Below, piece by piece: positions 23,191 through 33,190 of a DNA stretch of 64,000 nucleotides (the stretch's first letter is position 1; every line of letters begins with the position of its first letter). Below the pieces are notes generated by a model that was given only the letters and a program-made list of their open reading frames with translations, was not told the origin of the DNA and did not search any database. The stretch spans positions 63,366,897-63,430,896 of the forward strand of contig CM073591.1 in NCBI GenBank assembly GCA_037074705.1, written 5' to 3'. The stretch comes from Zhengitettix transpicula. Taxonomy: Eukaryota; Arthropoda; Insecta; Orthoptera; Tetrigidae. The translations under genes and the position numbers were made by a program.

Positions 23191-23239
23191 GATAATAATA
23201 AGGTGATCGTACTAAAATAAAATTGAAATAGTTTTTCAT

Positions 23240-23245
<6 letters not shown>

Positions 23246-23297
<52 letters not shown>
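23246..23297. repeat. (TA)n microsatellite
   Basis: About 26 uninterrupted TA dinucleotides. Confidence 0.98.
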
Positions 23298-23300
<3 letters not shown>

Positions 23301-23324
23301 AATGATTTAAATAAAAAGGCTAAC

Positions 23325-23460
23325 TAAATCGCCCCACTTTAGGCGACAAAATGTAACGAATTAGTGGTAAGTTTGAATTAAATCGTCCCACGTTATTCGC
23401 CAAATGTAATAAATAGATGGATTAATTAAATGAATTTCCCCGCGTTGTGGAAGCCAAAAT
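23325..23460 (-). repeat. Three tandem PBS-like motifs, possible LTR-element remnant
   Basis: On the minus strand three related words occur about 55 bp apart: acattttgtcgcctaaagtgg, tttggcgaataacgtggga and ttttggcttccacaacgcgg. They approximate the TGGCGCCCAACGTGGGG-type primer-binding region found next to Ty3/gypsy LTRs in insects. An array of three is not normal for an intact element. Low certainty. Confidence 0.35.
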
Positions 23461-24413
23461 GGAATGATTAAAAAACAGTGATTAATTAATTAACAAACAA
23501 ATTTTTATTGAATTATTTAAACAATTAATTGTCAGTTTTAACAAATTGATAATTCATTCTGAAACAATTTATTTTTTATTTTAACAGGAAGGATCAAGTA
23601 ATAAGTACTACTTTAAACTTTACGATACCATTTATTATTTGTTAGAAATTTATAACATTTTCTCTGAGGTTCAATACATTTAAAGTTCCAATGTTTAGAA
23701 ATTTGATAACTCTTCTCTCAGGGTCGTTTACCTGGGCTTCATAAGTAAAGAACAATCATAGAATTTATATAATAAATTAACAATCAAAACCAAAATGTGA
23801 CGAACGAAATATGACGAATACCTTTTACTATCGTTTACAAACTTAATTAACTTGGTTTCTACAAAAATGATCGGCTGGTACCAGACTTAGTTTCCTCGGG
23901 GCGGGCACACAATTTACACCAAAAAGGCCATGAATCACTGACTCTACACTTGATGTCAAACACACGGTCGTAGTGATTGAATTTTCCTCCGGGAACTGGA
24001 TCTGCTGCACCTCCGAATCATCAGCCAGACATATTGTTACATTTATGTGGAAAATGATGATCTCAATACGCGTAGGAATCTTAATGTGGCGCTAAAGATT
24101 TGATTATTCTTTGCAGTTTTTACAAAGTATCTCGCTGTCCAAACTTTATACTTGGATTTAAAAACTTGTAACTTTCTCGGTTGAATTTTGTACTTAGGCC
24201 ACGCTGTTAGATCTCCGCTATTTTGCCTTCCGCTCCCTACTACAATATCAGTCAGACTCGCCTTCCTCTCCCGACTACAATTTCAGACAGACTGCCGTTC
24301 CATGAAGCGCTTGTAACCCGCGACAAAGCCCGCCGACACATTGTTGTCTTTGAAGAATTGGTACCGCTAACAATCCAATTATTAAAATCATTACTGACCA
24401 CTAATTAGTATTA

Positions 24414-24458
<45 letters not shown>

Positions 24459-25274
24459 GATTGTCTACAAGAATATGGAGCCTATAATTCTTGCTTGCTA
24501 GAGTTGCATTGTTGCCTCAAGCAGCACTGAGACGTACGAGTCTTGAGAATTCAGATTTCCTTGAACCAGTATGTGTTTTGTGGAGTCAGTATTAATTGTT
24601 CCTGGTACCATATTTGAGCAAGTGTGATTAGGCAGCAGAGACATATTGTATTAAAAGTCCCCGGGTTTTGGAATTACAAGTCGACAGTCTGGAATATTTC
24701 GTCTATTGTCATATTCATGCAATTACCAAAGTTTTAAAAAACAACGTTATCAACAGTTAAGAGCAGAAAGTGATTTGTGTTTGAAAACTAGAACATCTTT
24801 AAATTCAGTGATATATGGCCGTACTGTGACGTGTTTAAAAAATCAAGTGTAATCGAGCCCAGACGAACTGAGGGTAAAGTAAACAAAAAGGAACTTTATT
24901 AATTGTAAACCTAATGTGTAAATATAATTATCGTCAGATTTCGTATTTCAATAATTATTTAAGTCAGGAATATTTTGCATTTAAAGACTTTAATTGTCAT
25001 TTTGTAACCATCTTTATTGGAGGCCCGACAGGCGGCCCTGAAAATTAAGCCGTGGCACACCAAATTGTAAAATTTCAACTGAGATAAGAATTTGTTTTAT
25101 GAAATTAATTTTTTATAATTGTAATTCTTGATTTCATTTAAAATTCTTTCATTTTAACTTTTCTTCACTTTAAAATGTAATTAAATAAATTTGTAAATAA
25201 TTTTGATTATTACATTTTGCTCCAACGTGAGTTTATTTTAATTTAAATTAATTAAATTTATTTTGATTATTACA

Positions 25275-25312
<38 letters not shown>

Positions 25313-25638
25313 TAGTAGTCCGTGGGTGTTTTATTTACCTTACCGTAGACTGCAACAAAAATGGTGATTAATACATCTCAAGATTACTTTGAAGTTTATT
25401 AAACGGAAGTGTTCTCCATTAATATGTTATTAAATCGTTAAGTAGACATCCTGAATTAAAGATCATCAAGTTATAACCTTTTTCCGATTATTATTTAATA
25501 ATGAACTGGAGAAGCAATATCTGTAATTCCACCTTTATTTTCTCATATTCTCAACACTAACAATTTTTTTTCGTACAAACAATATTTCGATTTTTTTCTT
25601 AATCTTTTTTATTTAGGTGAAAGTATTTTATAAACTTA
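23461..25638. other. Non-coding DNA with two TA microsatellites
   Basis: A (TA)n tract lies at about 24416-24452 and another at about 25278-25310. Possibly LTR or internal retroelement sequence in view of the neighbouring PBS-like words, but no protein domain is visible. The 61-codon open stretch at 24223-24408 is not recognisable. Confidence 0.4.
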
Positions 25639-26029
25639 CTAGCCAGCGCTAAAAGCGGCAGTACTGCCAGCAGATTTATGTCCGTATAACGACGGCCAAC
25701 TAAACTTCACCCATTGCGATCCCGTTGTTATTCCGCCTTTGTGTGGCCGCTTTTATGTATCGCAGTACAAATAGATTTCGCTCTGAATCGTCCTGATTCC
25801 CTTCAACAGATGTGCGGTGCATTGTACTGGAAGAATCTGACCAATTATACATCTAAATTGGAACCGTGTTACATACTCTTTTCTTACATTATTTCAAATT
25901 GGGGGTTTTCGTAACATGCTGGAATTGGTACGTACAATATAGAGGTAGTTAAGATTTAGAATTTAAATTCTGTAATTTTATCTGTAGACTGAAAAATAGT
26001 ATTAATGTGATAATAAAACCCGATATCAG

Positions 26030-26335
26030 TCTCCAAAGGTTTTTATTATTACGATAAAAACTTTCAAAGTTGCACGTCATATCTATTAGAGTTAATCATC
26101 AATAGTGTTCTGCCCATAGGCAGGTTTTCACAAGGTAACTCTCCATTTTCTCCTGTCTTCTGCCATCCCTTTCATGCTCACATATTTTCCGCTTCCTTTG
26201 ATTATCCTCTATTACCTTGTGTCTTTACCTTCCTGTCAATCTGTTCCCTTGAACTAGTCCTTGCGTAGCTACCGTTAGTAAGCAGTCCCGTCTTAGTACG
26301 TGCCCTACTGTAACTTGTTATTTTAGGCAAGTCTC
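26030..26335 (-). mobile_element. LINE 3' coding fragment (RTE/CR1-type)
   Basis: The minus strand reads, across small frameshifts, GHVLRRDCLL, then GLVQGNRLTGR, and near the end MAEDRRKWRV and PAYGQNTIDD. GHVLRRD...G-R-R-GR and MAEDRxxWR are landmarks of the C-terminal part of RTE/CR1-type LINE proteins. It joins in order with the upstream fragment at 27570-28190, from which it is separated by inserted DNA. Confidence 0.75.
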
Positions 26336-26589
26336 TGTTTTCCAAATTTACTTTTATTGTCTGAGTTTTAATAAATTTTTTATCGTGTTTGTTTCTTTCG
26401 CGCTGAAATCGCAGGCCGCGAGCGGAGATTCTATGCCGGTATGATTGCTGTTTCTTTTTAAATGTAACGACACTAATATTTTGTTAATAAATTTGAATTA
26501 CTGAATTTTTAATTAGATTACATCGTAAATTTCAGTTGAATTATATTAACAATTGATGCTCCAAGGTCAGAAAGAAGAAGGAAGTGTAG

Positions 26590-26764
26590 ACAGGTTATAT
26601 ATAGCGAAATCCACATAGTGGCCACTCCCCTCTTATAGCATAGGAAAGGGACTGAAACGGGGGATGCGGAAAGGTAGACAAGGGTTAACTACGGCCCCTG
26701 GTCTATAGTTTAAGAATCCTACACGGCAATTCGCCTTTAAGTGATGCAGGAAAAACCTGCATCT
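26590..26764 (-). repeat. SINE-like retroposon family, partial copy 1
   Basis: Reversed 3' half of the family: caggttatatatagcg, actcccctcttatagc, gaaacgggggatgcgg, agggttaactacggcccc, and aacctgcatc at the break. It abuts the next copy directly, which has apparently inserted into it. Confidence 0.8.
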
Positions 26765-27055
26765 TTTTTTTATGGTAACAGGCTACATGAGGGTAATCCA
26801 CATGGTGGCAACTCCCCTTTAATATCATAGGAAGGGATCTGAAAGGGGGGATGAGAAAGGTAACCAAGGGTTAACTAGGGTCCCCGGTCTATAGTTTAAG
26901 AATCCTACCCGGCATTCGCCTAAAAGTAATGCAGGGAAGTCCTAGAAAAATCTGCATCAGGTAGGGCGGGCATTGGGTACTTGTCCCACGCCCTTCCGAT
27001 AGCGGGAGAAGAGTTGGCTGTGGGGACGCAGCATTCTCTAAAGCCAGAGAGAGGA
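26765..27055 (-). repeat. SINE-like retroposon family, partial copy 2
   Basis: Begins with a T-run (reverse poly(A)), then atggtaacaggctacatgag, ggtaatccacatggtggc, aaaggggggatgag, ctagggtccccgg, and continues to tccgatagcgggagaag and ggacgcagcattctct. It is 5'-truncated. Head-to-tail placement against copy 1 indicates successive insertions. Confidence 0.85.
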
Positions 27056-27214
27056 TTACGTAGATAAGACTGGATTGCGGCTGCAGGAGGAAAGGAATAT
27101 GTCTGTATTACTTTTCGTAGATAAGAATACGTGTATTTACCATTAATTCAAACGAATTCTTGTTTTGTTTATACATGTGATTCAAATCTAATTAATTTTT
27201 TTGTCTTGCATGTA

Positions 27215-27345
27215 ACTGAGAGAATGGCAGGTTATGTGATAAACGCGTGCGTCGCTTGGTGACGTCATCAAACTGAAACCCGTCAGCGGCTCTCGCTCAG
27301 CCTGCCGCCGTCAACATGTCTTCAGAAACGGTATTGGAACCTAAA
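27215..27345 (+). promoter_or_regulatory. CRE-like palindrome in a GC-rich patch
   Basis: A perfect cAMP-response-element octamer TGACGTCA (27260-27267) sits in ttggtgacgtcatc, followed by a GC-rich stretch and atgtcttcagaaacgg at 27315. The same 14-mer occurs at 32216-32229. Because this patch lies inside DNA inserted into a LINE, it may be the promoter or end of a mobile element rather than of a host gene. Confidence 0.25.
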
Positions 27346-27569
27346 TGTTGTAGGTGGCAAAACTATTGACTTGACGATTTAATAAGAGACATTACTCCAC
27401 GGGACCTTGACACTAAGTTCAGCGAAATCGCGAAGTTAACATTTCCAAACCAATCTGGATTCGTCTGAGAAAGGGATATTTTTTAATTTTATTATGTGTT
27501 TGTAAAAACGTTGTGTATTTGTATACGTACATACTTGTCTGCATACAAAACCAAATGATAAATAAATTA

Positions 27570-28190
27570 CGCTACCGATCTGTTCTTCCTTTCTCTTATA
27601 ATTTGCCGCAGTCATCACCTCTCACCTATCCTTCTCAATATTTCTTTATTTGTCACCCTTTCCATCTAGCTGATCTTTCTATCTTTGACTTACACATCTC
27701 AAAAGCACTTGCCTAATATTTTTAGCCAGACTTTTTAGTTTGCTCATAATAACTTCATTTGTCTATTAAACATTTCCTTCGCTATGGCAATGCGGGTTTT
27801 TATCTCCTAATGGCATCTCAATCTTCAGTGGAAATACTTCCCAGATACTTAAAGGAAGTTACATGTCTCATGCATAAATAGCACTCGGGTTTGCACCGGG
27901 TCAGTGAAGAATTTAAACACACAGTTTCTATGGCTTGCGCTGCCATCTTCGTCAGGTGTACTGATGCAGTGCAAGCCATACAAACGTTGGGTTTAAATTC
28001 TGCACTGACGCGGTGCAAACCCGAGAGCTATTTATACATTATCTCACATGGGAAAGCCCTCGTTCTATAATACTTGGCTCATATTTACTTGCCCTAATCT
28101 AATCTTTGTTTTCTTCCTTTACCAATCACCATGCTCTTTGTTTTTATTCTCAAGCCATTCTCGTATCATCTGAGAATTAGAAACCAATAC
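27570..28190 (-). mobile_element. LINE reverse transcriptase fragment (RTE/CR1-type)
   Basis: Minus-strand translation, with frameshifts, gives KTKSMVIGKGRKQRLD (near 28110), VTSFKYLGSISTED (near 27870-27820), EIKTRIAIAKEMFNRQMKLL (near 27800-27740), FEMCKSKIERS, VTNKEILRRIGER-like words, and RQIIRERKNRS (near 27590). That is the order found in the thumb and C-terminal half of RTE/CR1-type RTs. A foldback (27878-28022) is inserted between the first two blocks. Dead copy. Confidence 0.75.
27878..28022. repeat. Foldback insertion within the LINE
   Basis: The arms ctcgggtttgcaccgggtca and aatttaaacacac pair with gtttaaattctg and cgcggtgcaaacccgag; inside, atggcttgcgctgccatctt pairs with gatgcagtgcaagccat. 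This is the organisation of Penelope-type terminal segments (ccgggt, then a catcttcgtcagg-like word). Confidence 0.85.
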
Positions 28191-28886
28191 AAATTTGCCT
28201 CTCACAACCATGTCATTTACATATAATCTAATCTTTAACATTATTGTAATCGTACAAATTTCACAATAACGTATTAGGACATGGTTGTGAGATGCAACTT
28301 TTTATAGGTTTCTAAAACTCAGATGAATATGACGAGCAACGTTCAAAGCTCTTGACGTAATAAATAATAGCCTTTGGCCAATTATATAAGGTTGTATTAT
28401 CACATAACCTTAAATTAAAATCTTGGAAATGTTTGATATTCATTGATTCATACTAGGATGGTATTTTAAAAATCTTATACAATTGTGCTCATAAAATGTA
28501 CACTATTAAATAAGGTCAGTGAAACTAATGAAACCATACGCCTTTCACATTTCCCCAAACTGTCCTTTCCTCCCTTCTTGAGACCGCATAAAAAAGTCCA
28601 TTTATATTATACGAATAAATAATTCATTTTTTTCTGATTGCCTGTTATTTTGGAAGGAAAAAATGTCAGTTTTCACAGAGAGAAACGCAACGTGAAGTAT
28701 GTGATTCACTCACTTAACGTAATTGAAAGATCAATCAAGATTGCCAATTGTGAATTTTTAAAACAAATTTGTAGACAAAATACTGAGTGAAAACGGAAAC
28801 TAAAATACTCTGAGGCTAATTAAACAATATTCTTAGGAGTGACAGTTGTTAAATTCCCAGGATGCATTGATAAGGATCTTGACATT
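28191..28886. other. Non-coding DNA
   Basis: A short inverted pair (ctcacaaccatgtcat at 28200 and acatggttgtgag at 28279) brackets an A+T-rich segment. No gene is recognised. Confidence 0.4.
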
Positions 28887-28898
28887 GATAATCCGTAA

Positions 28899-29480
28899 GA
28901 CAGACAAAAGCCTCCGAGAGGATTCATTCTCTCGCAGGTAACCTGCGAGGGATGTTCTCTCGCAGGCAGAACCTTGTAGGAGAGATACGAAGGGGCTACC
29001 TTTGGGGATGCCTTTTGCTCTCTCCGTTTTTGAACTAAGATTCCCACAAGCCGAGGCACCTCGGCCTGTTCTGACAGGTGTATGTTCCGGGGTCACAGAC
29101 CTTGGGCATACGGTAAGAGTTGTCCGCTATTCCCATTGGAATAGTCGGCCAGCTGCTTCCTAAACTGGTCGATGCACGGAGAAGGGAATGCTGCGTTCCC
29201 ACAGCAAACTCCTCTCCCGCTATCGGAAGGGCGTGGGACAAGTACCCAATGCGTGACCTACCTGATGCAGGTTTTTCTAGGGTTTCCCTGCATTTCTTTA
29301 GGCGAATGCTGGGTAGGATCCTTAAAATATAGCCCGGGGACCCTAGTTAACCCTTGGCTACCTTCCTCTATCCTTCCGCATCCCCCCCTTTCAATTCACT
29401 TCCTATGCTATTAAAGGGGAGTTGCCCAACGTGGATCACCCTCATGTAGCCTGTTGCCCTAAAAAAAATAATAAAAAAAA
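28899..29480 (+). mobile_element. SINE-like poly(A) retroposon, most complete copy
   Basis: A 582-bp insertion flanked by target duplication gataatccgtaa (28887-28898 and 29481-29492). The head has a repeated gagaggattc / ctctcgcagg palindromic segment (28915-28970), then ggggctacctttggggatgcc, gccgaggcacctcggcctg, tgtccgctattcccattgg, ggaagggcgtgggacaagta, ctgatgcaggtttttctagg, aatgctgggtaggatcc and ctcatgtagcctgttgccct, ending in an A-rich tail. No long conserved ORF and no tRNA-like A/B boxes. Non-autonomous by structure; the LINE that moves it is unknown. Confidence 0.9.
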
Positions 29481-29492
29481 GATAATCCGTAA

Positions 29493-30593
29493 CAGACGTA
29501 GTGAAAATCAATTATTATACCAAGGTAAAGAACGCCACTATCTATTGGTTTGAGAGGAATTTTAAGGATGAACTTCCACGTGCATGGAAAATTCTGACGA
29601 AGGGGTGGATTTCAGCAAAGAACAGTAAGTATAATTCCACCAGTCGAGGTCCTAATAGATCCATGCTTGTCTCGGAACTGACGTAGAGGACAAACCAGCA
29701 AACTCATGTATGGAATGTACTTCACTAAAAGCTAAACATAAATTGGCATCGGTCGGTTTCGTTTACAGAAAGAGAAACTTCTAAAATTTCAAGCGGATAA
29801 AAGTTTGAATGTATTTTCAAAGACGTGTAATGACGTAGAAGTGACAACTTTGCTCAAGCCAAAACTTGGTTTACAAATAAAATGAAATGACATTTTACAA
29901 AACCTGTTTCATATACCAAATATACGAGGAAACGTTACCTAAATATATTTTATACGTCTATTAGCAGGATTGACAGACATTAATGAGACACCTTACAAAG
30001 TATCATATTGGTTTCTTTGTCATTTTTCAGGTCAGAGAAGGAAACTTTAGAATTACATCACGAAGTTTTGGGAAATGCAAAAAAAAATGTTTTGTAATCG
30101 GAGAGTGTTTATGAAGTGGAAGTTTTACATAGGTTTTATGATCCTTAATTCTAGTTAACAAAATGAGCAAATATTGCAGCTAATTATATAAACGACGTTA
30201 TGTAAATCGAAAGTATTAAGACAATCTTTATGTTTTTTTGCAACAGTATTGACAAAGGATCACAACAGCTGATCGAAACGTCTGCGAATGTCAAATTGTA
30301 TTGTTCAAAATTACTTTAAGTTTTTTTTCTGTTATACGGGTCATTAATTTCTTGTGATACAGTAAAACCTCTGTAACTTGCTGTTAAGTATAATCAAATG
30401 CGAGCCTCTGCAAATGATACAAGGTTAATAGTTACAGAGTTGATAAACTATGTGATAGAGGCTCAAGCATTTAACTGGATTGTAATTCTCATTTCCAGGA
30501 TTGACATAGGACTTTCAGAAACTGGACAATTAGCGCGTATTTTCCCGTAAAGTCAAATTTTGCAACGGCAATAGAAAAATCAAAACGGCAAAT
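29493..30593. other. Non-coding DNA
   Basis: No gene recognised. At 30235-30300 gcaacagtattgac...ctgatcgaaacgtctgcg resembles Penelope terminal words, but too short to call. Confidence 0.35.
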
Positions 30594-31060
30594 TTGCGTC
30601 TGATTGAAAATTAATAATATTAAAGATAGCCAAATACAGACAAAAAGAAGTGATAATATAAATTCCACACAGCGTTTCGGGAAGCCTTGTTCCTGTAGAA
30701 AAAATGCAAGATCCTAGAGAGACACAACTGCACTAGACTGTTGATAAAACTCAAAAGCAGAAAAAATGCAAGATCCTAGAGAGACACAACTGCACTAGAC
30801 TGTTGATAAAACTCAAAAGCAGAAAAAATGCAAGATCCTAGAGAGACACAACTGCACTAGACTGTTGATAAAGCTCAAAAGCAGAAAAAATGCAAGAGCC
30901 TAGAGAAATACAACTGCACTCAGTTGTGTCTCTCAAGGCTCTTGCATTTTTCTGCACCGAAGAAAGGAACAAGGCTTCCAGAAACGTTGTGTGGTATTTA
31001 TATTATCACTTCTTTTGTCTGTATTTAGCCATCTTTCTTATTACTAGACAAAATATCTTT
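30594..31060. mobile_element. Penelope-type palindromic tail with internal 62-bp tandem array
   Basis: The left arm: gcgtctgattgaaaatta, agatagccaaatacagac, gataatataaattccacaca, cgggaagccttgttcc. The right arm is its inverse: gaacaaggcttccag, aaacgttgtgtggtattta, tttgtctgtatttagcc. Between the arms a 62-bp unit (aaaaaatgcaagatcctaga...) is repeated at 30699, 30761 and 30823, with a partial fourth copy at 30885-30920. The right arm then repeats its inverse once (cagttgtgtctctcaaggctc). The homologous copy at 50.2 kb has only one unit. Confidence 0.9.
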
Positions 31061-31194
31061 TCAAAAAGTTCCGCTTTTAAGGAAATTTGGTAAAGGATCT
31101 CTTTGAAGTCGAAGTCTTACATTCGTAAATGTATTGTAATGTCAATTAATTAAGACATTAATTGTGAAATTAAAAATATTAATTGTTTGAAAAA

Positions 31195-31740
31195 CTCATT
31201 ATAGCGGCAGGAGCCTTTGAAACAACAATAGAAAAGCCGGCTCTGTTCTTTTGTCGGAAGGCCCGTCAAAATGGCGTATGCGCGCTCAAATTGCGAAGCG
31301 AGAGTTCAGTTCGCGGGAAGGTTTGGTGAAGTTCAGGTCGCAGATACAAATTGTTAAGGAGTTTGCATTAAGATCTTGAGGAGTTAAGTTCGTAAGAAAC
31401 ATTGAGACGAAAGTACAGTTTTGCATTAAGATCTTGAGGAGTTCAGTTCGCAGGAACAAATTGTTAATCAGTTTGCATGAAGACACTGAGGAGCCGGCAA
31501 GAAATAGCAAAAGTTTAAGTTTAAGTTTAAGTTCGGAACAATAAAGACTACCCAATGGACGAATCGTAGAATTCACCTAAGGCGAGCGGTCAACCGATAG
31601 ATGACGAAAGGAGGATCATCCGAGTTCCTGACGACATATAAAAATTTTGATTTAGAATCTGTGAGTTTAGAAGCTGTGTAAAACCTACAATAGTGTTCTC
31701 GAAAATAAAGGTACGATGGAATGCTGGGCAGACGTGAGTA
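31195..31740 (+). repeat. Region of internal direct repeats, possible LTR
   Basis: The segment tttgcattaagatcttgagg occurs twice (31364, 31422) with flanking agttcagttcgc and aacaaattgttaa words also repeated, giving units of about 60-85 bp. gttcggaacaataaagac and aataaaggtacgatgg supply polyadenylation-like signals. Similar degenerate repeats lie at 56.2 kb next to a primer-binding-like site, which is why an LTR is considered. No boundaries found. Confidence 0.35.
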
Positions 31741-32700
31741 ACAATTAAAAACAATTTAATTATGTAAACGTAAATTGATAGATAGGCGTCAGATTTCGTT
31801 CTCTTTTTGATTAAAATTGTTAATCAGAGTCAATCTTTTAACTTTTAACTTCGTTCACAATAAAATTTCGTTCTAGTTTAATTGAGGAGTAAATGTCTTC
31901 TCTTTTAATTGTAATTTGTTGTTGATAAGATTATAAATATTATTGATTCGTCCATTATCAAACACAGTTATGACCCTGAGAGATTGAATATTTTAAATTT
32001 GTAAATTTTTCAGTTATTGCCACAATAAAAAATCTTTTGTTTGTAAAATTAATTAATTTTTCATTTAAAAAGCCCATCATTTGTGTATATTACAGTATAA
32101 ATACAATTACAGTAATTTAACATGATATAAGTATTTTTAATATAATACTGCCTAGAGAGACGAGTTTATAGAGAAGGAAAAACTTTAGCAAAATGCGAAC
32201 GCAATTCAGTGCCGTTTGGTGACGTCATCTCACATTATTAGACTGGCATCCAAATTCACAAACTGATTCATTATAAAGATAATTAATAGATATTCATATT
32301 TGTGTATATATATGTTCCTTCTTCATTGATTGCCGGAAATGAATCGCCAATTGCCTTTCTTAGCCCAATAGTATATAATATCTATTTTTACTATTTACAA
32401 TTCCTTATAATACGACCACAGGGCGATATTTGTCTCGAGAATATAACCGGTTATTTTCTCTACAGCCATTTGTAATCTTATCTCGTTGCTAAATTCCCGT
32501 TTTTAACGGAATGACTGCATTAATAATAATCTTCCGTTTAACTGTCTCATGAAACTGTCTTCATGAAATGAAGAATTCCTGATACGCTTTAAAGTTTTGT
32601 ATTCGTGTACCTCTTGAGGTCTGATTATCTGTTTTCTTCTCTCTTATCCACACTAGGAGAAAAAGTGGCGCTATTGTCTATAGTCCAACGCGTATCACGA
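31741..32700. other. A+T-rich non-coding DNA
   Basis: No gene. A second CRE octamer TGACGTCA lies at 32220-32227. Confidence 0.4.
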
Positions 32701-32701
32701 C

Positions 32702-33190
32702 TTGAATACCTGGTTCTTTGTTGCCCACAAGGTCCTACCGCAAACATTGTGTAATTATAATTCCTGCTACATAGGGCAAACAAAACGTTCCCTTAATACC
32801 CGTATCAGGGAACATATGTATAATATCAAACTTTCCAACGATACACATTCTGTAGCCTCCAAACATATATTCAATTCGAAACATTCATTTGATAGAAAAA
32901 AATCTAAGATTTTAGACATTAACACCAGGTACAAGTCCAGACTTTTATCAGAAATGCTTCATTACTGCTACGCTAAACCTGATCCTGTCTTGTTACCTAA
33001 CCCTTCAGCTCCCCCCCCCCCAAAAAAAAAAAAATTTACACCTGGATGAAAATTAATAATAAGAAATATAGCCTTTGAGTTTTGTCAACTGTCTAGTGCA
33101 TGTGTTCTCTCTAGGTTCTTGCGTTTTTTATGCACCTAAAGAAAGGAACAAGGCTTCCAGAAACGTTGTGTATGTATTTGGCAATCTTTC
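32702..33190 (+). mobile_element. Penelope-like element: GIY-YIG endonuclease end and tail
   Basis: The plus strand has an open frame to 33049 whose first 90 codons carry a GIY-YIG nuclease core: CNYNSCYIGQTKRSLNTRIR, then EHMYNIKLSNDTHSVASKH, NSKHSFDRKKSKILD and RLLSEMLHY. YIGQT lies at 32768-32782. This is the EN domain at the C terminus of Penelope-like polyproteins. The frame then runs into a C-run/A-run and directly into half of the palindromic tail (33060-33190: tcttgcgttttttatgcacc, aaggcttccagaaacgttg). The upstream RT is missing, so this is a 5'-truncated copy. It links the palindromic repeats of this window to the PLE class. Confidence 0.85.

Noticed and set aside
30699..30920. CRISPR-like array
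   Set aside because: Units are contiguous 62-bp tandem copies without variable spacers, in an animal genome, inside a transposon tail.
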